A stretch of 64,000 nt of DNA from Mycobacterium intracellulare ATCC 13950 (GCF_000277125.1 NC_016946.1:1364001-1428000); one strand, 5' to 3'. Positions 18,055 through 26,585 are shown, numbered from the stretch's first letter. Notes: generated from the letters alone by a model not told the origin. A program made the numbers and translations.

Positions 18055-19530
18055 ATGCTGCATCTGACCCGGCGCACCAAGATCCAGCTGGCCATTTTCA
18101 CGGTGATCAGCCTGAGCGCAGCCTCGCTCATGTTCTTCGACTACATGCAGATACCGACGGTATTCTTCGGGGTCGACCGCTACACGGTCACGGTGGAGCT
18201 ACCTCAAGCCGGCGGCCTTTACCCAGGCGGCAACGTCACCTACCGAGGCGTCGAGGTGGGGCGCGTGCAAGCGGTAAAGCTGACTGCGACCGGCGCCGAG
18301 GCCGTGCTTCAGCTCAATTCTGATGTCCACATTCCTGCCAACCTGAATGCGCAGGTCCACAGTGTCTCGGCGGTCGGCGAGCAATATGTCGAGCTGCTGC
18401 CACGTGGTGGGCAGGGGCCGTCACTGAAAAACGGTGACGTGATCCCGGTCGACCGTAGTTATGTTCCACCAGACATCAATTCACTCCTGGCGGCCACGAA
18501 CCGTGGCCTTACCGTAATCCCGCGTGACAACCTCAAAACGGTTGTCGACGAGTCCTATACGGCCGTGGGCGGGCTCGGCCCGGAGCTTTCCCGGCTGGTC
18601 AGCGGAACGGCGAAGTTGGCGACCGACAGCCGTCAGAACCTCGACGCGCTAGTCAACCTGATCGATGGGTCAAAGCCGCTGCTGGACAGCCAGACCCAGT
18701 CAGCAGACTCGGTCCAAGCTTGGGCCGCACACCTGGCGACGATCACCTCCGAGCTGCGCGATAACGACTCCTCGGTCGCAGGTCTGCTACGAGAAGGCGG
18801 CCCGGCGGCCGCCGAGGCCCGGCAATTGTTCGACCGGCTGAGCCCCACGCTGCCGATCGTGCTGGCCAATCTGGTCAGTGTCGGGCAGGTAGGCGTCACC
18901 TACCGCGACAACCTCGAATCCTTATTGGTCGAGCTGCCCCAGGGGGTGGCCGAAATCCAAGCGACCGGGGTGGCCAACCGCAACACCAAGCAGGATTACA
19001 ACGGCGCGTTCCTGAGCTTCAATCTGAACCTCAACTGGCCGCCCCCATGCACCACCGGATTCCTGCCCATCCAACAGCAGCGCGCTGCCAGCTACGAGGA
19101 CTATCCGGACTCCCCTAACGGCGACATCTATTGCCGGGTACCGCAAGACTCGGTGCTCAACGTGCGCGGTGCCCACAACATGCCCTGCGAAACGCGCCCC
19201 GGCAAACGCGCGCCGACCGTCAAGATGTGCGAAAGCGACCAAACCTACGTTCCGCTTAACGACGGCTTCAACTGGAAGGGTGATCCGAACGCGACGTATT
19301 CCGGGCAGGACGTGCCCCAGTACAGACCGGGCGAGGAGCCGCCCGGACAGGTCCCCCCACCGTCGCCGCCGGGCCCGGCGCCACCGCCGATAGCGGCCGT
19401 CCAATACGATCCCGCCACGGGCATGTATATGGGGCCAGACGGCCGGATGTACACCCAGACCGACCTAGCTGTCGGCACCAAGAAAGGGCAAACATGGCAG
19501 AGCATGCTGATGCCACCCAAGAGAAACTGA
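18055..19530 (+). CDS. mceF: MceF: Mce-family protein with Pro-rich tail
   Basis: 491 residues from the ATG at 18055; a longer frame reaching back into mceE is rejected because MLHLTRRTKIQLAIFTVISL gives a normal MceF membrane anchor. MCE domain: VDRYTVTVELPQAGGLYPGG, NVTYRGVEVGRVQAVKLTAT, VHSVSAVGEQYVELLPRGG. A helical stretch and the conserved LNLNWPPPCTTGFLPIQQQR region follow, then a Pro-rich segment and GPDGRMYTQTDLAV. The 3' end overlaps the next gene by 37 nt, so Mas synthesis may depend on mceF translation. Confidence 0.92.
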   Translation: MLHLTRRTKIQLAIFTVISLSAASLMFFDYMQIPTVFFGVDRYTVTVELPQAGGLYPGGNVTYRGVEVGRVQAVKLTATGAEAVLQLNSDVHIPANLNAQVHSVSAVGEQYVELLPRGGQGPSLKNGDVIPVDRSYVPPDINSLLAATNRGLTVIPRDNLKTVVDESYTAVGGLGPELSRLVSGTAKLATDSRQNLDALVNLIDGSKPLLDSQTQSADSVQAWAAHLATITSELRDNDSSVAGLLREGGPAAAEARQLFDRLSPTLPIVLANLVSVGQVGVTYRDNLESLLVELPQGVAEIQATGVANRNTKQDYNGAFLSFNLNLNWPPPCTTGFLPIQQQRAASYEDYPDSPNGDIYCRVPQDSVLNVRGAHNMPCETRPGKRAPTVKMCESDQTYVPLNDGFNWKGDPNATYSGQDVPQYRPGEEPPGQVPPPSPPGPAPPPIAAVQYDPATGMYMGPDGRMYTQTDLAVGTKKGQTWQSMLMPPKRN

Positions 19531-20225
19531 GCGAGACGGACCTGGCGGGAACGTCCGCATCGGCCGGTCCCCCGGACGAGGGTTCATCGGAAGCGGTCAC
19601 AGCTGATGAGACGACCGCTGAGGCGCCCGCTTCGGACAACCCGACAGTCGAGGCGCCGGACGACGAAGTCGAGGATTACGACGCCTCGGTTGATGACGCT
19701 GCCGAACCGGATGCCGAAGACCCTGTGCCGGCCAAGAAACTACGCTCGCCTGCGCTGTTGGCGACAGTGTTCGGGTTGGTCACAGTTGTCGGCCTGGCGG
19801 CGCTCGGGGGCTGGTTCGGGTATCAGACGTACCAGTCACACCAGGCCCAACAACAGCGCGAACTGATGGTTCGCATCGGCAGGCAAGGCGCGCTGAACCT
19901 GACGACAATCGACTGGCAGCACGCCGATGCCGACGTCCAACGCATCCTGGACTCAGCGACGGGCACTTTCTACGACGACTTTTCTCATCGATCCAAACCC
20001 TTCATCGACGTCGTCAAGAAAGCGCAGTCGAAATCGGTCGGGACAATTACCGAGGCGGGCCTGGAGTCGCAATCGGGGAACGAAGCCCAAGTGCTAGTCG
20101 CTGTGTCGGTAAAGACCTCGAATCTCGGTGCAGCCGAACAGGACCCGCGGCATTGGCGGATGCGCGTCATCGTACAGAAGGTCGGAAACGACATGAAAGT
20201 CTCCAACGTCGCATTCGTACCGTGA
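19494..20225 (+). CDS. Mce-associated membrane protein (Mas), first copy
   Basis: 243 residues. A strongly acidic, disordered N-terminus (about 1-85; many Glu/Asp, Ala, Pro) precedes one membrane helix (LLATVFGLVTVVGLAALGGW) and an extracytoplasmic domain with NLTTIDWQHADADVQRILDS, ATGTFYDDFSHRS and a C-terminal WRMRVIVQKVGNDMKVSNVA. This is the conserved Mas/Mam architecture found behind mceF, thought to stabilise the Mce complex. It starts inside the end of mceF (37-nt overlap). The acidic tail could serve as a cytosolic interaction segment (inference). Confidence 0.88.
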   Translation: MAEHADATQEKLSETDLAGTSASAGPPDEGSSEAVTADETTAEAPASDNPTVEAPDDEVEDYDASVDDAAEPDAEDPVPAKKLRSPALLATVFGLVTVVGLAALGGWFGYQTYQSHQAQQQRELMVRIGRQGALNLTTIDWQHADADVQRILDSATGTFYDDFSHRSKPFIDVVKKAQSKSVGTITEAGLESQSGNEAQVLVAVSVKTSNLGAAEQDPRHWRMRVIVQKVGNDMKVSNVAFVP

Positions 20226-20287
20226 CGGGGCCGCGCCCTGGCCAGCGCCGACGATCAAGACCACGAACCAGATAAGGAACCATCGCA

Positions 20288-20989
20288 GTGCGGGTTATAT
20301 CCGATTCCGCCGTAGAGCGGGACGAAACACAGGTCGATGAGCAGGCCACTCAGCAAATCGATACTGAGACCGACGAAACCGACGAGACCGGGGACGGCAC
20401 GGACACGGTCAGTACCGAAGACGTTGCCGAATCGGAGGACGAATCCGCCGACGATCCCGAAACGGAAGATTCCAGAGACGTTGAACCCCGGCCGCGTAAG
20501 CGCCGGATCGGATGGTCGCGGCTGCTGGTCTTCGGGGTGCTGCCTATATCAGCTTTGCTGATCGCTGTGGCCACGGGCTTTCTCAAGTGGCAAGCCGCTT
20601 CGAACCTTCTGTCCAGGGCGGCCGAAATCGAGTCAGTCGCCGCCGCCAAGGATTCCAGCGTTGCGATACTGTCCTACCGACCCGACACCGTCGAAAAGGA
20701 CCTAGGCGCCGCCCGCGATCGGCTGACCGGCAAGTTCAAGGACTCCTACACACAGTTAGTCCAGGATGTGGTGATACCAGGCGCGAAGAAAGACCACATC
20801 TCGGCGGTCGCTACCGTTCCCGCCGCCGCCTCGGTGTCGGCGAACCCAAACCACGCGGTCGCGCTGGTGTATGTCGACCAGACTGTGTCCGTTGGCAACG
20901 ATGCGCCCACCGATACCGCATCCACCGTCCGGGTGACCATGGACAAGGTCGGCAACCGTTGGCTTATCTCGGCATTCGACCCAGTTTGA
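20288..20989 (+). CDS. Mce-associated membrane protein (Mas), second copy
   Basis: 233 residues from a GTG start. The layout is the same as the preceding gene: a very acidic Thr/Glu/Asp-rich N-terminus (about 1-60, repeating DETDE-like units), a basic patch (RPRKRRIGWSR), one membrane helix (LLVFGVLPISALLIAVATGF), and an extracytoplasmic domain with ESVAAAKDSSVAILSYRPDT, GKFKDSYTQLVQDVVIPGAK and VTMDKVGNRWLISAFDPV. A 62-nt spacer separates it from the first copy. Two Mas genes after mceF is the common arrangement. It is the last gene of the operon. Confidence 0.88.
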   Translation: MRVISDSAVERDETQVDEQATQQIDTETDETDETGDGTDTVSTEDVAESEDESADDPETEDSRDVEPRPRKRRIGWSRLLVFGVLPISALLIAVATGFLKWQAASNLLSRAAEIESVAAAKDSSVAILSYRPDTVEKDLGAARDRLTGKFKDSYTQLVQDVVIPGAKKDHISAVATVPAAASVSANPNHAVALVYVDQTVSVGNDAPTDTASTVRVTMDKVGNRWLISAFDPV

Positions 20990-21094
20990 GGCCAAGATGG
21001 CACAGGCAGATATCTCCTGAGGGTCTGGCTGGGTGATAAACCGTGACATGGCTCCCGGATGACGCAGCACAACAGTGGTTTTAATCTGGGAGCG

Positions 21095-21113
21095 GACGCA
21101 CGTGCGGTGCGTC
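21095..21113. terminator. Hairpin downstream of the mce operon
   Basis: GACGCAC (21095-21101) pairs perfectly with GTGCGTC (21107-21113) around a 5-nt loop, 106 nt past the last mce-operon stop codon. It is the best hairpin in the 271-nt gap before the thioesterase gene, which otherwise shows nothing I can name. No U-tract. Confidence 0.35.
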
Positions 21114-21964
21114 GGTCCAGCCTCCGATGTGTGCACACCCTACGAATTTGCATGAATAGCTTTGCCTTTGGGGTTCGCTAGCTTTCCGCGGTCGGAAGGG
21201 TTCGTCGAGAACTGCGGTGCCGCCGGGTGCGGCCGCCGGCCGCGTGCTTAGCTTGGCTACATGATCTCGACGCTCGAAGACGTGCTGAGTCTGTTGGACC
21301 TGCAGCAGATCGATGACGCAGCGTTCGTGGGCACTCAACCCGACACCCCCAACCACCACATCATCGGAAGCCAGGTCGCCGCTCAGGCGTTGATGGCGGC
21401 CGGGCGGACGACACCCGGGCGACTGGCGCACAGCATGCACATGTACTTTCTGCGGCGTGGTGACGCAAGGCAGCCGATCCAGTATGACGTGACCCCGCTA
21501 CGTGACGGCGGCACCATCTCCTCGCGTCGGGTGACCGCGAGCCAGTCGGGAGTCGTCCTCTTCGAGGCGCTCGCCTCATTCACAATCATCGCCGACGACG
21601 TCGACTGGCAACAAAGAATGCCTGACGTGGCGGGGCCGTCCGCGGTCCACGGACTCGAGGATCTCTTGACGCCCTACGCCGAGGAATTCGGTGACTGGTG
21701 GCCGCAGCAACGTCCATTCACCATGCGGTACCTCGACGCGCCGCCTCGGGTCGCCCTTGATCTCTCCGACCCGCCGCCGCCGCGGCTTCGGATCTGGCTT
21801 CGTGCGAACGGCGAGGTCACCGACGATCCGTTGGTCAACAGTTGTGTGGTGGCCTATCTCAGCGCGCTCACACTGCTCGAGTGCGTGATGACGACGATGC
21901 GCACCACACCGGTGGGGCCTCGGCTCTCGGCGCTAGTCGACCACACCATCTGGTTTCACCGCGC

Positions 21965-21990
21965 GGGACTGCCCCCAGTTTGGTTGACTC
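21965..21990. repeat. Left terminal inverted repeat of the IS
   Basis: 26-nt end of the element, matching the reverse complement of 23207-23232 at 23 of 26 positions; the first 11 bases are identical. Flanked outside by the CGC target duplication. Confidence 0.88.
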
Positions 21991-22030
21991 CTGACCTGTG
22001 AGGATTCGTCCTCGCTGGAAGGATCAGCTC

Positions 22031-22330
22031 GTGCCGAAACCGTTTCCTGCCGAGTTCCGAGCCGACGTCATCGCTGTGGCCCGCAAGGGCGAGGCGCCGC
22101 TGCGCCAGATCGCGAAGGACTTCGGCATCTCGGAAGCCTGCTTGCACCGCTGGCTCAAGATCGCCGACCGCCAAGACGGTGGCGACCGGGCCAGCACGCC
22201 ATCTGCCGTTGCTGACGATGTAGCCGCGCAGCTGCGCGAGGCGCACAAGCGGATCAAACTCCTCGAGCAGGAGGCCGAGGTGATGCGCCGCGCGGTCGGC
22301 TACCTGTCCCGGGACGCTAACCCAAAATGA
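22031..22330 (+). CDS. IS3-family transposase OrfA
   Basis: 99-residue DNA-binding subunit from the GTG at 22031. It has a helix-turn-helix (FRADVIAVARKGEAPLRQIA, KDFGISEACLHRWLKIAD) and a C-terminal leucine-zipper-like segment (LREAHKRIKLLEQEAEVMRR) used for multimerisation in IS3 OrfA proteins. The stop overlaps the orfB ATG by four bases; an A-run just before it (CCAAAATGATG) is where a programmed slip to make OrfAB could occur. Confidence 0.85.
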   Translation: MPKPFPAEFRADVIAVARKGEAPLRQIAKDFGISEACLHRWLKIADRQDGGDRASTPSAVADDVAAQLREAHKRIKLLEQEAEVMRRAVGYLSRDANPK

Positions 22331-23192
22331 TGTACCCGCTGGTCCTCGACCTTGCCGCTGACGGGATCCCTGTTACGGTGACCTGCCGGGTCTTGGGATT
22401 CTCTACCCAGGCGTTCTACAAATGGCGCAAAGCACCGCTGTCGCAGCGAGATTGGGACGATGCGCACCTGATCAACGCCGCCCGCGACATCCACGCCGAC
22501 GACCCCGCATTCGGCTACCGATTCATCGCAGACGAACTTCCCGGGCGCGGGATCACCGCCGGTGAGAACCGCGTCGCACGGCTGTGTTCCCAGGAGCGCA
22601 TCTGGTCGATCTTCGCCAAGAAACGTGGACTAAACCGTCGATCCGGACCACCGGTCCACGACGACCTCGTCCAGCGTCAGTTCGGCGCCCCGGCCGCCAA
22701 CCAGGTCTGGCTGGCCGATATCACCGAGCACCGCACCGACGAAGGCAAGCTCTACCTCTGCGCCATCAAAGACGTCCACTCCAACCGGATCGTGGGCTAC
22801 TCGATCGACTCGCGAATGAAGTCTTCGCTGGCGGTGGCCGCCCTGGATCACGCCGTGGCGCTTCGCGCACCTGTCGCGACGATCGTTCATTCCGACAGGG
22901 GCAGCCAATTTCGGTCACGAAATTCGTCCACGCACTGTCGCACAACGGGTTACACGGATCGATGGGCCGGGTCGGTGCGTGCGGAGACAACGCCGCCATG
23001 GAGTCGTTCTTCGCCCTTCTGCAACGCAACGTGCTCGACCGGCGACGCTGGTCCACCCGAGCCGAACTACGCCTGGCGATCGTGACCTGGATCGAGCGGA
23101 CCTACCACCGACGCCGCCGGCAACGCGCACTCGGCAGGCTCACCCCGATAGAGTTCGAACTGCTCCACACACCAGTCGCAACCGCGGCCTGA
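22327..23192 (+). pseudogene. IS3-family transposase OrfB (DDE), frameshifted
   Basis: The rve integrase core is readable in two frames. The first holds HTH_21-like DIHADDPAFGYRFIADELPG, the first catalytic Asp in VWLADITEH and the second Asp in HSDRGSQFRSR. At about 22918-22922 one base is missing relative to the family pattern, and the text continues in the next frame as FVHALSHNGLHGSMGRVGAC, with the catalytic Glu in NAAMESFFALLQ and the C-terminal TWIERTYHRRRRQRALGRLT. As sequenced, the first frame runs on out of register to a stop at 23083-23085 and never reaches the Glu. A sequencing error in this single base is the alternative explanation. Confidence 0.82.
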
Positions 23193-23206
23193 AAATCACA
23201 CCCCGC

Positions 23207-23232
23207 GAGTCAACTGAACTCGGGGCAGTCCC
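23207..23232. repeat. Right terminal inverted repeat of the IS
   Basis: 26-nt right end, ending GGGGCAGTCCC, followed by the second CGC of the target duplication at 23233-23235 and the resumed tesB frame. Confidence 0.88.
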
Positions 23233-23416
23233 CGCTGCCGATTTTACTGACTGGCTGCTCTTCGACCAGTTCTCGCCGAGCATTGTGGGCCGCCGCGGTT
23301 TGGCCACCGGGACCCTGTACAACCGGTCGGGCGAATTGGTGTGCATCGCAACCCAGGAGGGTTACTTCGCTGAGCAGCGACAGTGAAGCGGATCAATGGC
23401 GTTGGCAGCGCCGCGA

Positions 23417-24646
23417 TTACGTGATCACGCCGGCGATCTTTAGTTCAATAAGGCGGTCGTCATCGATGCCCAGTTCGCGCAGTACTGCGTCGGTGTGCTC
23501 CGCGAATTGCGGTGCTCTGGTTAGGCTGGCTGGATCGTCGTCGAACTGCGCCGGGCTGGCGACCAACTTCTGCGGATGACCTTCGGCATCGACGATTTCG
23601 GCGATGCGACCGTTGGCAGTCAGTGCTTCGTCATTGGCTATTTCCCAGGCATCCTGCACCGGGGCCCACTGCCCTCTGCCCTTGCGTAATAACGCTTGGC
23701 ATGCAGCGAAACTCAACCTGCCGATCGCGTCCGCAACGATTTGTTGAGCAGTTTCGCTGTGCTCGGCCATCGCGTCGAGCGTTGTGAACCGCGGATCTTC
23801 AGCGACCTCGTGCAGACCCATCAGCCGGCAGAACTCCGGCCAGTACCGCGTCGGCTGCAACATTGACAACTGGACGAACCTTCCGTCCGAAGTCCGATAA
23901 GCGCCGGTGAGCGGGTTGCCCGGGGCCTGGGTTCGGCGTTCTACCTTCGGCAGCGGGCCGCCCATCAGCATCGCCATGTTCACGTTGAACTGGGTTGTCC
24001 AAGCGCCGACCGCCAAGAGCGAGACGTCGAGCACGGACGGTTCCCCGGTGGCCTGTCTGCCGTAGAGTGCCGCCGCCACGGCGCCGGCGATGGTGATGCC
24101 GCCGATGTTGTCCCCGTAAGCCCCGGCGGGCATGAACGCACTGTGTGCGGCATCGGGCGACGTGAGGCCGTCCGCGCTGCCACCACGGGCCCAGAACGCC
24201 GTCGCGTCATAGGCCCCCGCATCCCGGTCGGCCCCTTTCAGTCCGAAGCCGCTGCCGACGACATAGATTATGGCGGGGTTGATTCGGCGGACGTCGTCGA
24301 CGTCGATGGACAGCTTCTTCCGCGTCGACGGCAGGTAGTTCGTCAGGAACACGTCGCTTCGCCGAATCAGTTCGTCGAGCAGGGGACGCGCCTCGGAATT
24401 GTCCAGGGCCAGGCCGACACTGCGCTTTCCGCGGTTGGGGGCTTCCATGATCGGCGCGAACGACGATCCGGGTACAGTTGCCGCGGCTCCCAACACTTTG
24501 ACCAAGCCGCGCTGGGCATCGCCGGTGACAGGATGCTCGATCTTCACCACGTCGGCGCCCCAGTCGGCGAGCACAGCGCCTGCCGAGGGAACGAAGGTGA
24601 ACTGGGCGACCTCCAGCACGCGAACTCCGGTGAGCGGTTTACGCAT
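23417..24646 (-). CDS. CaiB/BaiF-type (class III) CoA-transferase
   Basis: 409-residue class III CoA-transferase, moving CoA between an acyl-CoA donor and a carboxylate. Family landmarks: LTGVRVLEVAQFTFVPSAGA, VLADWGADVVKIEHPVTGDA, NRGKRSVGLALDN, DVFLTNYLPSTRKKLSIDVD, and the catalytic Asp in DAGAYDATAFWARGG. Start ATG is preceded by GAAGGA. It resembles the CaiB gene at 48306 throughout (both begin with GVRVLE/GIRVVE and share the WARGG motif), so the island carries two paralogues. It lies 37 nt behind the FadR-type regulator on the same strand. Substrate unknown. It may provide an ATP-free way to load CoA on a pathway acid (inference). Confidence 0.92.
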   Translation of the reverse strand: MRKPLTGVRVLEVAQFTFVPSAGAVLADWGADVVKIEHPVTGDAQRGLVKVLGAAATVPGSSFAPIMEAPNRGKRSVGLALDNSEARPLLDELIRRSDVFLTNYLPSTRKKLSIDVDDVRRINPAIIYVVGSGFGLKGADRDAGAYDATAFWARGGSADGLTSPDAAHSAFMPAGAYGDNIGGITIAGAVAAALYGRQATGEPSVLDVSLLAVGAWTTQFNVNMAMLMGGPLPKVERRTQAPGNPLTGAYRTSDGRFVQLSMLQPTRYWPEFCRLMGLHEVAEDPRFTTLDAMAEHSETAQQIVADAIGRLSFAACQALLRKGRGQWAPVQDAWEIANDEALTANGRIAEIVDAEGHPQKLVASPAQFDDDPASLTRAPQFAEHTDAVLRELGIDDDRLIELKIAGVIT

Positions 24647-24683
24647 CAGATGTCCTTCAAGTGAGGGTGGGCACGGTGCCCAC

Positions 24684-25466
24684 TCAGTGCATGATGTCTC
24701 GGACCTTCGTCTTCTCGTGGCCCTTGAGTAGCTCAGCGCTGGCGTTCTCCATGTGTCGCCGCCAATGCGCCTCGGCCTCGGCGCCGTCCCGGGCGGCCAC
24801 CAAGTCGGCGAGTCGGGTGTAGGACCGCATCAGCTTGGTGTACTGAGCCTTGGGCACGACGTTCTGAACGCTGAGAAATGCTGCGGTCATGTGCCTTTCG
24901 AAGATTTCGTGCAGCATGCCGACGATCACGGTCAGTGTCGCGTTGCCCGACAGTTCGACTAGCCGGCGGTGCAATGCGGTGGACGCCGCGCCCAGCTTGC
25001 CGGTCTCCCATGCAGCGGGGATCTCCTCGATGAGTTCGCGTAACTCGCGGTGGGCCGCAGCGGTGCCATCCTCTGCGAGCAGCCGGGCCGCATACGGTTC
25101 AATGCCCATCCGTGCCGTCATCACGTCCGCGAGCGTCGTTCCCGCCATCTCGAGCAGGAAGCCCGCCGGCCGCGCGACGATCTCGGGGCCCGGGACGCGA
25201 ACCCGGGCGCCGGTGCGTGAGCCGCGCCGCACCTCCACGAGGCGGTCGGACTCCAAGACTCGCACCGCTTCTCGCAGTGACGGCCGGCTGACCTGAAAGT
25301 GATCCATGAGTTCGGCTTCGTAGGGAAGGAAGTCGCCGTCTTTGAGCTGTCCCTCGACGATCATCCGCCGCAACGTGTCCGCCACGATCTCGGCCGTCTT
25401 CGGCGACCGCACCGCACCGTTATTCTGTGACGTGGCCATCGGCGCGAGCGGTTCCCGCTTGGGCAT
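24684..25466 (-). CDS. GntR/FadR-family transcriptional regulator
   Basis: 260 residues from the ATG at 25466, chosen because AGGAGG lies six nucleotides upstream; the longer frame to 25529 would run through the likely operator. The N-terminal winged helix includes VADTLRRMIVEGQLKDGDFL, PYEAELMDHFQVSRPSLREA and VRVLESDRLVEVRRGSRTGA; the C-terminal all-helical FCD ligand domain spans about 110-245. FCD-type FadR proteins usually sense acyl-CoAs or organic acids and repress nearby catabolic genes. A 23-bp palindrome immediately upstream suggests autoregulation and control of the co-directional CaiB gene. A paralogue is encoded at 42477. Confidence 0.92.
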   Translation of the reverse strand: MPKREPLAPMATSQNNGAVRSPKTAEIVADTLRRMIVEGQLKDGDFLPYEAELMDHFQVSRPSLREAVRVLESDRLVEVRRGSRTGARVRVPGPEIVARPAGFLLEMAGTTLADVMTARMGIEPYAARLLAEDGTAAAHRELRELIEEIPAAWETGKLGAASTALHRRLVELSGNATLTVIVGMLHEIFERHMTAAFLSVQNVVPKAQYTKLMRSYTRLADLVAARDGAEAEAHWRRHMENASAELLKGHEKTKVRDIMH

Positions 25467-25485
25467 CGCGACCTCCTGAACTCGA

Positions 25486-25508
25486 CATGTAGTACTCAGT
25501 ACACCATG
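25486..25508. promoter_or_regulatory. Palindromic operator candidate for the FadR-type gene
   Basis: CATG-TA-GTACT-C-AGTAC-AC-CATG: inner 5-bp and outer 4-bp arms are perfect, with two mismatched spacer pairs. It lies 20 nt upstream of the regulator's ATG, between it and the ribosome site of no other gene, which is where GntR/FadR autoregulatory sites are usually found. Confidence 0.5.
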
Positions 25509-25541
25509 TAAGGCACCCATCTGGTGCATCCGTAGCTGGCG

Positions 25542-26549
25542 TCAATGTAGTTGCGAAAGAACGCGCGTCGCGGCCGCACCATAGCCGGAGCGTCGTCGAC
25601 GTCCGACCAGGAAGCTTGGCGGTGAGGCAAATGCCGTGTCGGGCACTCGTTTGCGAGTCGCCAGCATCTCGCGTGCCTGTGTGTCGTCGCCACAGATCGC
25701 GATCGACCACAGCATATCGTCAGTGACGTGGTCGGCGATCGTTTCCGGATGGCCGCTGCGGAAGGCCGATCGGATCCGGGCGACCTGGTCTGTCCAGCCG
25801 TGCAGTTCGACGAGTGAGTCGTAGGTCTTCACGGTGAAGTAGAAGGCGATCTGCAGCCGCGCGTCCCGGACAGCCCGGGCCGGGTCGTCGTTGTCGATCG
25901 CGGTGATCAGCCACCCCCAACGTCGTAGCTCGGCCGGGTCGCGTCCGCTTGCTTCCGCGCCGCGGACCAGTTCGGGCTCCACGACTTCGGTCCACCACCG
26001 ATCGGTGAACAGGCCGTGCCCCAGTACGCCATCGGCGATGCGACCTACCGTCCGCAACATGATCTTGTTGAACGCTCCGATCAGGATGGGAACGTCTAAC
26101 CGGCCGAGCACCGGTGCACGGATGTCGGCGTCAATCGTGTAGAACCGGCCCTCGTAACGGACGCGTTCGCCGTTCTCGGCGTTCAGGAACGCCCGGATCG
26201 CCTCGATCAGTTCGGCCATCCGGGGGGCGGGGTGGGCGGCGTCGACACCAAACCAGTCCTTATTCATCCGTGAGGTCCCCGACCCAAGTCCCAGAAAGAC
26301 CCTGCCCGGGGCGAGTGTCCAGAGATGTCGGACCGCCGCGGCGTGCACGAACGGGGACCGGGCGAATGCGTATGCGATTCCCGGGCCGATGTACGCCCGC
26401 GAGGTACCGAGAGCCATCTCGGTCGCGGTGATGTATGCGTTGAGATCGGCGAACTCGCCGGCGCAAAACGCCTGCGCGCCGGCGGTCTCCGCCTGCGCTG
26501 CCAGCGCGGGCCCCGGCCACGGCAGACCCCAGTCCATGCGTCCTCGCAT
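25542..26549 (-). CDS. LLM-class flavin/F420-dependent oxidoreductase
   Basis: 335-residue luciferase-like monooxygenase-superfamily protein. TIM-barrel landmarks are DWGLPWPGPALAAQAETAGA, FCAGEFADLNAYITATEMAL, GPGIAYAFARSPFVHAAAVR, LAPGRVFLGLGSGTSRMNKD and VPILIGAFNKIMLRTVGRIA. In mycobacteria most of this class use coenzyme F420 rather than FMN; that choice is inferred. MDWG four codons in (26537) is an alternative start. The gene is divergent from the Rieske oxygenase gene across a palindrome-bearing 165-nt promoter region and is followed 75 nt later by the FadR-type gene. It may reduce or monooxygenate a pathway intermediate. Confidence 0.88.
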   Translation of the reverse strand: MRGRMDWGLPWPGPALAAQAETAGAQAFCAGEFADLNAYITATEMALGTSRAYIGPGIAYAFARSPFVHAAAVRHLWTLAPGRVFLGLGSGTSRMNKDWFGVDAAHPAPRMAELIEAIRAFLNAENGERVRYEGRFYTIDADIRAPVLGRLDVPILIGAFNKIMLRTVGRIADGVLGHGLFTDRWWTEVVEPELVRGAEASGRDPAELRRWGWLITAIDNDDPARAVRDARLQIAFYFTVKTYDSLVELHGWTDQVARIRSAFRSGHPETIADHVTDDMLWSIAICGDDTQAREMLATRKRVPDTAFASPPSFLVGRRRRSGYGAAATRVLSQLH

Positions 26550-26560
26550 CCGTCGGCACT

Positions 26561-26585
26561 ACGTCACTAACCTAGTTAGATACGT
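26561..26585. promoter_or_regulatory. 25-bp imperfect palindrome in a divergent promoter region
   Basis: ACGT-CA-CTAAC-CTA-GTTAG-AT-ACGT: the 5-bp and 4-bp arms are perfect. It lies 11 nt upstream of the LLM gene start and 130 nt upstream of the Rieske gene start. The TetR regulator encoded at the end of the Rieske operon is the natural candidate to bind it. Confidence 0.5.

Larger units (their letters stand above)
21965..23232 (+). mobile_element. IS3-family insertion sequence (1,268 bp) inside tesB
   Basis: Both ends are visible. The left end (21965-21990) and the right end (23207-23232) are inverted repeats matching at 23 of 26 positions, beginning GGGACTGCCCC. The host trinucleotide CGC is duplicated at 21962-21964 and 23233-23235, the 3-bp duplication typical of IS3 elements, and removing one copy plus the element restores the tesB frame. 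It carries orfA (helix-turn-helix) and a DDE orfB in the usual overlapping arrangement. OrfB has a one-base frameshift, so this copy is probably immobile unless a helper acts in trans. Confidence 0.92.
21261..23386 (+). pseudogene. tesB: TesB-type acyl-CoA thioesterase II gene split by an insertion sequence
   Basis: The 5' part (21261-21964) encodes the N-terminal double-hotdog region of a TesB thioesterase: LDLQQIDDAAFVGTQPDTPN, HIIGSQVAAQALMAAGRTT, HSMHMYFLRRGDARQPIQYD, SSRRVTASQSGVVLFEALAS, ending LVDHTIWFHR. The 3' part resumes after the IS as AADFTDWLLFDQFSPSIVG, GRRGLATGTLYNRSGELVCI and ATQEGYF. Joining the two with one copy of the CGC duplication restores a continuous frame of 284 residues, the normal TesB length. 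As it stands, translation runs eleven codons into the IS and stops at 22001, losing the C-terminal strand and the conserved second-hotdog residues. It is probably inactive. Its place next to the mce operon suggests a former role on imported acyl lipids. Confidence 0.9.

Noticed and set aside
21998..22030. OrfA start upstream of 22031 at the IS left end
   Set aside because: The extra residues come from the terminal region of the element; the GTG at 22031 starts the usual PKPFPAEFRADV-type N-terminus.
22327..23192. Reading the orfB frame change as the programmed IS3 frameshift
   Set aside because: Programmed slippage in IS3 elements joins orfA to orfB; this change is in the middle of the DDE core and is better read as a mutation or an error.
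26561..26585. Assigning the palindrome to KstR or KstR2
   Set aside because: The half-site spacing (CTAAC-N3-GTTAG) does not match the KstR or KstR2 consensus sequences that I remember.
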